Source: Nostoc sp. UHCC 0702 (lineage in GTDB: Bacteria > Cyanobacteriota > Cyanobacteriia > Cyanobacteriales > Nostocaceae). From it: a DNA stretch of 64,000 bases. Each line of letters begins with the position of its first letter. Positions within the stretch are counted from its first letter, which is position 1. Positions 36,561 through 46,600 of this stretch are shown one piece after another. The notes under the pieces were generated by a model, which saw only the letters and a list, made by a program, of their open reading frames with translations, was not told the DNA's origin and searched no databases. The position numbers and the translations under genes are program-made. Where the stretch lies: positions 3,314,501 to 3,378,500 of the forward strand of contig CP071065.1 of assembly GCA_017164015.1 (NCBI GenBank). Reading direction: 5' to 3'.

Positions 36561-36803
36561 GGACTTTTAAGGAAGATGGGGAGATGAGGGGGATGAGGAA
36601 GATGAGGAAGATGAGGTAGAATTTTCTCCCTTATCTTCCCCTGCTCCCCTGCTCCCCTACTCCCCTGCTCCCCTGCTCCCCTGCTCCCCTGCTCCCCTAC
36701 TCCCCTGCTCCCCTACTCCCCTGCTCCCCTGCTCCCCTGCTCCCCTACTCCCCTGCTCCCCTGCTGCTTTTTACCAACCCTATAATTTCTTGGAGAACTG
36801 GCA
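36561..36803 (+). repeat. Octamer array (CCCCTGCT)n between ndhD and cupB
   Basis: GATGAGGA-type purine units (36580-36616) are followed by some 15 copies of CCCCTGCT/CCCCTACT (36638-36765), giving a long polypyrimidine tract on the coding strand just upstream of cupB. No gene. Confidence 0.9.
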
Positions 36804-37934
36804 ATGGTAACTGTTAGAAAAAAACCCAATCATAACCCTTTAGCTGAATATATTGAGCGCCTGCAAAACGGAGGAGCATTACTACCAGATAGTCCACAAA
36901 ACGTAATGGAAGTAGTGGGTATTTTGAAAAGCTACGGTGTGGTTTTAGATGCTTACTCAAATAATCTCATTTATATTGCTGAAAATCAGTTTTTAGTATT
37001 TTTTCCATTTTTTAAATACTTTAACGGGAAAATTTCTTTCCAAAAATTACTTAAACATTGGTGGCACAACCGAATTAATTTTGAATACGCCGAGTATTGC
37101 ATGAAAGCTATGCTTTGGCATGGTGGTGGAGGACTAGATAATTATTTAGATACAAAAGAATTTCAAGAAAGAGCGCAAGTAGTTATTAAAGCAAAATTTA
37201 AAGCAAATCCCTTCGTCTTGGGACTTAATCAACTATTTCCAGACTTTTTAACCGAACAGTTGCGAGTATCTGCTTACTACAGTGGTTTAGGTCAATTTTG
37301 GCGGGTAATGGCTGATATGTTCCTCAGTTTATCAGACCGCTATGATAGAGGCGAAATCAAATCAATTCCTCAAGTTGTAGACCATATCAAAGCTGGGTTA
37401 GTGGCGGATGCATTAAAGCCAATTACCTATGCTGTAAAAATTCGAGGCCAAGTCTATGACATCATTCCCAAAAATATTGGTTTAACCTTCCTAGCAGATA
37501 CAGCAGTACCTTATGTAGAAGCAGTGTTTTTCCGGGGAACTCCTTTCCACGGCACAGTTTCATACAACGCCCAAGCATATCAAATTTCTCCAGATCAATC
37601 TCGATTTCAATATGGCGCACTATATGCCGATCCTTTACCCATTGGCGGCGCTGGTATTCCTCCCACCTTGCTGATGCAAGATATGCGTCATTATCTTCCA
37701 GAGTATTTGCACGAAGTTTATCGTCACAGTTTGCGGGGTGAAGATGATTTACGGATACAAATTTGTATCACTTTCCAAAAATCGATGTTTTGTGTGACAA
37801 CAGCAGCGATTTTAGGACTGATGCCACATCCTGTAGATACACAAGAACCATCAGAACAAGAGGCGAATCGAGTTTATTTAGAAAAGTGGATGGAACGGTT
37901 AAAAACTTCGCGGTTGCTGGATGTGAATAAATAG
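36804..37934 (+). CDS. cupB: CO2 hydration protein CupB/ChpX
   Basis: 376 aa soluble/peripheral subunit that in NDH-1MS complexes carries the Zn-dependent CO2 hydration activity coupled to NdhF/NdhD. Family hallmarks: FLVFFPFFKYFNGKISFQKLLKHWWHNRINFEYAEYCMKAMLWHGGGGLDNYLD, LGQFWRVMADMFLSLSDRYDRGEI and YADPLPIGGAGIPPTLLMQDMRHYLPEYLHEVY. The length fits CupB (constitutive form) better than CupA, which has a longer C-terminal region. Last gene of the operon; GGAG lies 9 bases before the ATG. Confidence 0.9.
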   Translation: MVTVRKKPNHNPLAEYIERLQNGGALLPDSPQNVMEVVGILKSYGVVLDAYSNNLIYIAENQFLVFFPFFKYFNGKISFQKLLKHWWHNRINFEYAEYCMKAMLWHGGGGLDNYLDTKEFQERAQVVIKAKFKANPFVLGLNQLFPDFLTEQLRVSAYYSGLGQFWRVMADMFLSLSDRYDRGEIKSIPQVVDHIKAGLVADALKPITYAVKIRGQVYDIIPKNIGLTFLADTAVPYVEAVFFRGTPFHGTVSYNAQAYQISPDQSRFQYGALYADPLPIGGAGIPPTLLMQDMRHYLPEYLHEVYRHSLRGEDDLRIQICITFQKSMFCVTTAAILGLMPHPVDTQEPSEQEANRVYLEKWMERLKTSRLLDVNK

Positions 37935-38039
37935 TTGAATTGATGACTGATGACTGCTGACTGTTAACTGTGAACAGTCAGCAACAAACAATTACAATGG
38001 GATATTTTTTATTTATTAAAAGTTGACTAAAAGACAGAC

Positions 38040-38846
38040 TTATGCATCAGGGTCAATACCTAAAGAGCGCAACTGAGCAGCCAAACGTTCAGCCCGTTGG
38101 CGTTCTTGTTCAGCCCGTTGGCGTTCTTGTTCAGCCCGTTGGCTTTCCTGTTCAGCCCGTTGGCTTTCCTGTTCAGCCCGTTGGCGTTCTTGTTCGGCTC
38201 TTTCATCGCCAGTTAACAATAAATTACCTTGCAAATCCCACCAGCGCAACCAAGGTAATTCTACATTTTGATATTCTCCCTGCCAAATGCCTAGCTCAAT
38301 TCCCATCGGTGCGATAGGATAATGTCCACGCTCATTTGCTGCCAATAACTGATATTGTCCACCAATGAATTCATATACTTCTACAGTAGCTTTTTTAACT
38401 TCATAAATGCCGTAAAAGGGAGGGCGAATCACCTCCTGATAAATCCAAAATTTGCCTTTCCAAGGAGTTTTGTCTCTTTCTTCGCTACCATCCCCAGAAA
38501 CAAATTCTAATACAATCAATGGGGCGATATACTCTCGCCACAACACATAAGAGCGTCGGGTTTGTCCATCCAGCAAAGGTGGTACATTGGCGACATAAAA
38601 CCAATCCGGTGCTTCTGCTCCTTTTTCAGGAGGATCGGTCAAACGCCAGTAAATACCTAAGTCTTGACCAATACAATATTGACCATCGGGATTTAACTGC
38701 TTGAGGACGGGTGTAATCGAGTCAGTCAGTAAGATGCTTTGGGGATGCTCTTGCCAGTTTTTCACAAAGGTTCCATTAGATTCTGGCAGTTGGGTATGGT
38801 CGGGGAAAGGGGTGAGGGCGGCGGATGGGTCGGTTGCAGAGGTCAT
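38040..38846 (-). CDS. Uma2-family (DUF820) PD-(D/E)xK nuclease-like protein
   Basis: 268 aa from MTSATDPSAALTPFPD. Core: IYWRLTDPPEKGAEAPDWFYVANVP (first Asp), PLIVLEFVSGDGSEERDKTP (catalytic Glu) and KGKFWIYQEVIRPPFYGIYE (Lys/Tyr). This family is strongly expanded in cyanobacteria; biochemical role unknown. The C-terminus (about 222-262) is a run of (Q/E)RAEQE(R/S) heptads predicted to form a coiled coil; its DNA is a 21-base tandem repeat. Convergent with cupB. Confidence 0.88.
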   Translation of the reverse strand: MTSATDPSAALTPFPDHTQLPESNGTFVKNWQEHPQSILLTDSITPVLKQLNPDGQYCIGQDLGIYWRLTDPPEKGAEAPDWFYVANVPPLLDGQTRRSYVLWREYIAPLIVLEFVSGDGSEERDKTPWKGKFWIYQEVIRPPFYGIYEVKKATVEVYEFIGGQYQLLAANERGHYPIAPMGIELGIWQGEYQNVELPWLRWWDLQGNLLLTGDERAEQERQRAEQESQRAEQESQRAEQERQRAEQERQRAERLAAQLRSLGIDPDA

Positions 38847-38999
38847 AAGGCTACCTTTGCACTCTTTGTAAGGGTTGTTCTTTAGTTTAACAAGCGATCG
38901 CCTATTATTCGCCAAGCAACCTCACTCACAAAGTCAGAAACTAGCTACTACATCGCAATCCTAGATATTAAATAAGCAAAGCTAATATATACCATCAGC

Positions 39000-39036
39000 T
39001 TTACAAAAGTTAAAATACTTGATTAACTTTTGTAAA
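39000..39036 (+). promoter_or_regulatory. 14-base perfect inverted repeat in the psbA promoter region
   Basis: Arms TTTACAAAAGTTAA and TTAACTTTTGTAAA around a 9-base spacer (AATACTTGA), ending 72 bases before the psbA ATG. A possible promoter overlaps it: -35 TTGATT (39019-39024), 18 bases, -10 TAAATT (39043-39048). Such symmetry over a -35 element suggests a regulator-binding site; no regulator is identified. Confidence 0.6.
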
Positions 39037-39078
39037 TGAGTGTAAATTACTATCACAGGCAAAAACAAAAACGCCTGA

Positions 39079-40191
<1,113 letters not shown>

Positions 40192-40231
40192 TTTTAGACA
40201 AGTTCCGCAGAGCAGTTAATAATAAATACTT

Positions 40232-40265
40232 ACCCCCCTTTCCTACAACGAAAGGGGGGTTTTAA
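40232..40265 (+). terminator. Rho-independent terminator of psbA
   Basis: ACCCCCCTTTC / GAAAGGGGGGT stem with a short loop (CTACAAC) followed by TTTT, about 40 bases after the psbA stop codon. Confidence 0.93.
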
Positions 40266-40318
40266 AGTCTTTATCGCTCTAATCGGACTGATTTGTCTTT
40301 TGGAATTGCTTAATTTCC

Positions 40319-41251
40319 TTAGCCTCGGATAGCTAGTAACCGCTGTTCCATACCAACATTGCCCTGCAAACCGCCAGTGTGTACCAGCAGCAAGCGATCG
40401 CCTTTATGAAAAAATCCCTGTTTTAGCAAATCCATCACACCATAAAACATTTTAGCGGTATATACGTAATCAAGAGGTATGTCACATTCCTGCCTGAACT
40501 GCTGGCTAAACACTAACAGTTCATCATTTACCTTTGCATAGCCGCCCATATGGTAATCACACATCAATTCCCAGGATGCCGGAGAATCTGATGATACCGG
40601 CAAACCACAGGCGAGGTAATTCTTCAGCAGGCTGTTGATTTCCTGGGCGAGAAATGCCCCGTCTTTGAGTACAGGAAAACCCAGCACTCGCTGCCTTTGA
40701 TGCAGTGAAAGCGCGATACCCGCTAGAGTTGTACCTGTACCACAAGCTACGCAGATATAATTAAATGCTGTCGCTTCGCTAGCTATTTCCATACAGCCAC
40801 GCACACCATTCAAATTACTGCCGCCTTCGGGAATAATAAACATCTCACCGAAACGTTGCTGTAATTCTTCCTGTAACGCCGTTGTGTTTCGTTGACGGTA
40901 TCTGTTGCGATCAATATACACAAGCTGCATACCTTGTTGTGCAGCAAAATTTAATGTAGGATTCAACGGTAGCCTTTCCTCACCACGAATCACACCGATA
41001 GTACGAAATCCAAAAAGATTACCGGCTGCTGCGGTTGCATAGATATGGTTAGAATAAGCGCCACCAAAAGTCAGCAGCGTCATAAAATTGTTTTGCTTTG
41101 CCTCCAACAGATTGTATTTCAGCTTGAACCACTTATTGCCATTAACCCACGGGTGCATGAGATCGAGACGCAGCACGTACAACTCAACGCCAGCGCTGCG
41201 GGCAATTTTGCTGTGGATTTGTTGCGTAGGAGGAGCAAAGGTTAACGACAT
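40319..41251 (-). CDS. PLP-dependent D-cysteine desulfhydrase / ACC deaminase family protein
   Basis: 310 aa from the ATG (MSLTFAPPTQQIHSKIARSAGVELYVLRLD); a TTG two codons earlier is also possible. Fold-type II PLP enzyme: Lys of the Schiff base in WVNGNKWFKLKYNLLEAK, phosphate/substrate loop TFGGAYSNHIYATAAAG, glycine-rich ICVACGTGTTLAGIALS, and C-terminal LLLVHTGGLQGN. Expected to split D-cysteine or 1-aminocyclopropane-1-carboxylate to a keto acid and ammonia; the substrate cannot be told by eye. Convergent with psbA. Confidence 0.9.
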   Translation of the reverse strand: MSLTFAPPTQQIHSKIARSAGVELYVLRLDLMHPWVNGNKWFKLKYNLLEAKQNNFMTLLTFGGAYSNHIYATAAAGNLFGFRTIGVIRGEERLPLNPTLNFAAQQGMQLVYIDRNRYRQRNTTALQEELQQRFGEMFIIPEGGSNLNGVRGCMEIASEATAFNYICVACGTGTTLAGIALSLHQRQRVLGFPVLKDGAFLAQEINSLLKNYLACGLPVSSDSPASWELMCDYHMGGYAKVNDELLVFSQQFRQECDIPLDYVYTAKMFYGVMDLLKQGFFHKGDRLLLVHTGGLQGNVGMEQRLLAIRG

Positions 41252-41870
41252 GAGCAAACAATAATATTTTCAGCTTTGAGCGATCGCGATAAAAACACTC
41301 TACAAACTCTTGGCGTTCTCTGCACCTTGGCTTTGATAAGCCTTAGTCAAAAATCTCTATTCATATCATGTCCGTTTAAACACTTATGATATCTGTGGAG
41401 GTCGGTAATTGGGAATTGGGAATTGGTAATTGGTAATTGGTTTTGAGTATTACCTATTACCCATTACCCATTACCTATTACCAAGCAAACCGACTATATC
41501 GTAAGTAATTAGCCGAACTTGATATCATTCCCCATGTATGCAACGCCTGAAAAACTTGTCACACTGAACCTGATACAGTAAAATCTCAGTAGTATTTATT
41601 ACCTTATATTTTAAATTGTTTTCAGACTCTTGACAATATTTCAGAAAATATATCGATGCAGTTAAGGCGAAATCTCAGCAAAATAGCTGTAGGATAATCA
41701 CTGTCTTTTTTTTGACAAAGTGCCATTATCTTAAGCGAACAAATCCCACTTATTTATTGAAAACTTCTCTGGATAATAGTTTATTCGTTTTTATTATCCA
41801 ATGTTTCATATTCTAACAGCGGGTTTTAATAACAGTTAAAATTCAAAAAATAACTGAAAATTATAATACC
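41252..41870. other. Intergenic region with MITE-like copy B
   Basis: Holds the family-2 repeat at 41361-41527; the rest (to 41870) is AT-rich and probably the promoter of the RTX-like gene. No gene seen. Confidence 0.5.
41361..41527. mobile_element. Dispersed repeat/MITE-like element, family 2, copy B (inverted)
   Basis: Reverse-complement copy of 10131-10283: starts TCATATCATGTCC, ends GAACTTGATATCA. Apart from one C/A difference it is the same sequence, except for 14 extra bases (two heptamers) in the GGTAATT/GGGAATT core. Ends are imperfect inverted repeats of each other (T(G/C)ATATCA). Confidence 0.85.
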
Positions 41871-42854
41871 ATGAATAACAACAAGACAAGCATTATTTTC
41901 ATTGATGCCTCAGTAGCTAACTCCGAAACGTTGCTTAACTACAATGTATCCAAAGCAGAGGCAGTCATCCTTAACGCTCCTACTATCAACTTACCAGCAA
42001 CTAATCGCACTTGCGGTGAAATTGATGGTAACTTGGATAGCGATCGCGATGGTCAAGCTACTTTTAACATCAACTCCACCACCGGACAAATTACTGCTAA
42101 CCATAGCGACAACTTGGACTTTGAAAGTAACTCCAATTTTCAATTGCAAATTACTGTTAGCGACGGTATTAACATTAGCAGTGTGGAAACCGTTACCATC
42201 AACCTATTAGATATCGATGCAAATACCTTATCTGGTACACCTTTAGCCCATCAGCTAACGCCAAGCCTAGCTGATGATATCATCTACGGCTACGAAGGCA
42301 GCGATCGCCTTTATGGAGAAACAGGCAGAGATACCATTTATAGTGGTGCAGCTAATGATAGACTTGACGCTGGTGATACCAATGACTATCTTTACAGTCA
42401 GGATAGCAACGATCGCCTCATGGGTGGTGCTGACAATGATACCCTTGCTGGTGGTACAGGTGATGATTTTCTTGATTACTTGAATGAATCAGGTAATGTC
42501 AACTTTACCTTCACCGATACTCAACTAATTGGCTTAGATAGCGACATTCTTAGCAGCCTTGAACAGGTAACACTGACTGATGGTATTAGTGACAATATCT
42601 TGGATACTTCACCGTTCAGTATTGGTAGCGTCTATCTTGATGACTGTGTTGGTAATGATTATCTTTTAGGGCAGGATGATAGCGATCGCCTCTACAGTAA
42701 TGCTGGCAATGACTATGTATACCAAGGTAATGGTATTGATTATTTATATGGATAAAATGGTAATGATAATATTTTCGGTAGAGACGACGGCATTGATGCT
42801 TTAACCGAATCAAGTGATGTCAAGTTGACATTGACTAATATTATGTCCGGTTGA
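41871..42854 (+). pseudogene. RTX/cadherin-like calcium-binding repeat protein, interrupted by a stop codon
   Basis: The first open part (to 42755, 294 aa) has a short DUF4347-like start (SIIFIDASVANSETLL), one cadherin-like unit (NINSTTGQITANHSDNLDFES...VSDGINISSVETVTINLLD) and degraded RTX nonapeptides (DDIIYGYEGSDRLYGETGRDTIYSGAANDRLDAG; DNDTLAGGTGDDFLDYL). At 42753-42755 a TAA stops it, but the same frame goes on with NGNDNIFGRDDGIDALTESSDVKLTLTNIMSG to a TGA at 42852. The stop falls inside a GxNGNDxIxG unit and a GAA would restore it. Many GGxGxD positions are already lost. Either a short secreted protein or a decaying gene; I favour decay. Confidence 0.7.
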
Positions 42855-43628
42855 TTAGTTATGATTACCACAGTCATTGCACCCCACCCCTAACCCCTCC
42901 CCGTTCACGGGGAACTCGGGGCCCCCACGACCGGAGGGAGTGGGGATTAGGGGCAGGGGAACAAAGCGTAGCTTTGGTGGGGTGGGGTTCTTCAGTTTTA
43001 ATAAGTAATAAGCAAAGGACATGATATAACGCTCTTTCATCACTCTCACCAGATAAAAAACATATAATCCTTGCTACGCAAGAGTTTCAGGCAAAATATA
43101 TTATTCTTCCCATAATGTTAGAAAATAAAGCTCCAAACCCAAGTGCTGTATGGGGTTTGAATGTTGCTTGAGATTTTTATTTTACCAGAGTGATGGAAGA
43201 GCGATAACACTCAACTTGCTAGTTTATTAGCGTTCTTGTTACCAGCTAGGACTTACGCAACTGGCACAGTAAATAAAGATTAGGGTTGTCAAAAGTCCAA
43301 AGTCAATAGTTAAAAAATGGCGTTGCTGAATTTGAGTATGAATTGAGATTTTTGACTAAAGTTAAAGGTAGACTCTTAGCGCCTTTGCGACGCCAGTTGC
43401 TTCAAGTCGGGAAACCCGCCCAACGCACTGGCTCGCCTTTGCGCGAAACAAAATTCATACCATTAATCAGCAACGCCTAAAAAATAAGCTTTTTTGGACT
43501 ATTGACTATTGACTACCTGCATAGAACGGGTAAACATAATTAAATGCGAGGTGCTTTTTCAACACCTCGCCAAATGAAGATTTGTTATTTTCCCCTGTGG
43601 CTGAGTGATAGAAAACAGCTACTCACGA
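42855..43628. other. Intergenic region between the two RTX genes
   Basis: Two repeats: a nested palindrome at 42880-42988 (ACCCCACCCC...GGGGTGGGG with inner CCCCGTTCACGGGG) and an AGGACTTACGCAACTGGCACA-type repeat at about 43248-43516 (compare 24035). A hairpin with arms AGGTGCTTTTTCAACACCT-like sits near 43551-43568 and may terminate the minus-strand RTX gene. No gene seen. Confidence 0.6.
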
Positions 43629-46600
43629 TTAGACAACACCAAAATTGGTTGCCGTTAGTGACAGTCCAGCAGAAAGTTGTGCAAATTGCACCTGAGTGAA
43701 TGCACCCGCAGTGCCATCTTGGTCAAAGTACAATGCACCTGTGTTGTCATCATAGATAAATCGCTGGTCGCTGCTGGTTGCAGATACTCCAAAGCTAAAC
43801 TGACTAGCTAAAAGTGAACCTATTGATAAGCCGCCACCAAAACCATCAGCCGATACTTGAATCAGTTCATTAGCGGCGTCGAAGTCATAAAGACTATCAA
43901 CACCTTCAGTGTAACTATTGAAGCCAAAGATATCAGTACCAGCATCTCCATAGAGGAGATCATTTCCATTACCACCAATTAGGGTATCATCTCCATTGCC
44001 ACCATACAGTGTGTTATTACCTGAGGCACCACTAGCAAACAGATAATCATTGCCATCGCCACCCAATAACAGATTATTGCCAGTTGAAATGCTAACATTC
44101 AAGTAATCGTCACCAGCGCCACCATCAAGGGTGTTATCGCCTGTGGTGGGGACATCCACATTTACAATATATTGATCGTAGCTTTGGTCGTAGTAGCTGT
44201 AGCTATAGCTAGTGCTGCCAGAAGCGGAAAGAGAATCATTACCATCGCCGCCATCAAGTAAATTATTGCCTCTTGAATAATTAGCACTCAACTCGTCATC
44301 ACCAGCCTCACCAAGTAGGGTGTTATCTCCATTTGATATCTCAACATACAAACTATCGTCACCAGCGCCACCGTTGAGAGTGTTATCGCCTGAGGTTGAG
44401 ATATAAACAATTGCAGCAGGATTTGGAGCGACGTAGCCGTTCGTGTCCTGAAAGTACCTTTCGCCAGAGGCAGAGAGATAATCATTGCCATCGCCACCAT
44501 CAAGCAGATTATCCCCTGTTGAATAGTTAGCAATCAAAGAATCGTCACCAATGCCACCGTTAAGGGTGTTATTGCCAGTGTAGTATGAGTAATTGCGTTC
44601 TACGAAGTAGTAGTTATCCACCTCGTAGTAGTAGTAGTCAGAAGCAGACAGAGTATCATTACCATCGCCACCATCAAGCAGGTTATTACCAGTTGAATTG
44701 TTAGCACTCAATGAATCATCACCAGTGCCACCATTAAGGGTGTTATTGCCTCTTGAAAAGTTAGCACTCAACTCATCGTCACCAGCGCCACCAATCAGGG
44801 TGTTATTGCCTGTTGAAATGATACTCAAGATATCGTTACCATCTCCACCATCAAGCAGGTTATTGCCTATTGAAGAGTAATCATTCAAGATATCGTTACC
44901 ATCTCCACCAATAAGGGTGTTATTGCCTGTTGAAGACTTAGCATTCAAGATATCGTCACCAGCACCACCATCTAAAGTGTTATTGCCATATGCGTCTAGA
45001 GTATAATAACCTCTGAAGATGTAGACAATATAGCCAGAGGCAGACAGAGTATCATTGCCATCGCCACCAGAGAGTAAATTGGTACCTGTTGAACCGTCAA
45101 CATTCAACAAATCGTCACCAGCGCCACCATCTAAGGTATTATTGCCTGAGGCGGCATAACCAAAGCGAAATCCGTCAAGTTCAAAGTAGTAGGCAGAGGC
45201 GAAGAGAGTATCATTGCCATCGCCCCCAGAGAGCAAGTTATCGCCTGTTGAAGCGTCAACATTCAAGTTATCATCACCAGCACCACCGTTAAGGGTGTTA
45301 TTACCTGACGAAGCGTAGACATAATAAGTACTATAGCCGTCGCCATCTAAGTAGCCAGAGGCAGACAGAGTATCATTGCCATCGCCACCATCAAGCAGAT
45401 TATCACCTGTTGAATAGTTAGCAATCAAACTATCGTTACCAGCGCCACCAAGTAGGGTGTTATTGCCAGAGGCAGGATAGCCGATATAGGTATAAGAATT
45501 GCCCAAGTAGGAGCCAGAGGCGGAAAGATAATCATTGCCATCGCCACCATCAAGCAGATTATCACCTGTTGAATAGTCAACTATCAAACTATCGTTACCA
45601 GCGCCACCAAGTAGGGTGTTATTGCCAGAAGCAGGATACTTGAGATCGATATAACTAGAGGTATCGTAGTCGTAGTAGTAAGAGTAATAGCCAGAAACCG
45701 AGATATTATCATCGTAGGCTGTACCAGTGACTTCTAATCTCTCGATATTCTGGTAGCTGACAGTATTTGTGCCTGCGGTAATCGAGCCAAGGGTAGTAGC
45801 AGCATCAAAAGTTGAGGTGATTCCCTCGCTAGCATTGCTGTAATCAATATTCAAGTAATCGTCACCTGTGCCCCCATCTACTGTTTGAGTTACCAAGTCT
45901 GAGGGGGCACTAGAGGGGGCACTAGTATAAATAGAGTCATTGCCATCGCCGCCATCCAAAAGGTTATTACCTGTTGAATATCTGCTACTCAAGGAATCAT
46001 TGCCTGTTCCACCGTTGAGGGTGTTATTCCCTGTTGAAGAGTCAACATTCAAGTTATCATCACCAGCGCCACCATCAAGGGTGTTATTGCCTGTGGTGGG
46101 GACATCTACATTTACAACATATTCCTTGAAAACATATGTGTAATTAACATCATCGTAGTAGTCGATCTCGTAGTAGGTGTAGGTGTAGCTGGTGCTGCCA
46201 GAAGCAGAAAGAGAATCATTACCATCTCCTCCATCAAGTAAATTATTGCCACTTGAATAATTAGCACTCAACTTGTCATCACCAGCCTCACCAAGTAGGG
46301 TGTTATCGCCTTTTGAGATCTCAACATTCAACTCATCGTCACCAGCGCCACCATTGAGAGTGTTATCGCCTGAGGTTGGGAGATAAACAATATCAAGAGG
46401 AATAGCTCCGAACAAGCCGAAGGTCTGAATGTACTTTTCACCAGAAGCAAACAGAGTATCATTGCCATCGCCACCATCAAGCAGATTATCACCTGTTGAA
46501 TAGTTAGCATTCAAGTAATCGTCACCAGCGCCACCGAGTAGGGTGTTATTGCCAGTGTAGTCTGAGTAAATGCGTTCCCCGTAGTAGATTGGCTCAGTGT

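Noticed and set aside
41871..42755. Treating the RTX-like gene as a complete 294-residue protein
   Set aside because: The same frame continues with an RTX unit after the stop and many GGxGxD residues are lost, so I describe it as probably interrupted; the complete-gene reading stays possible.
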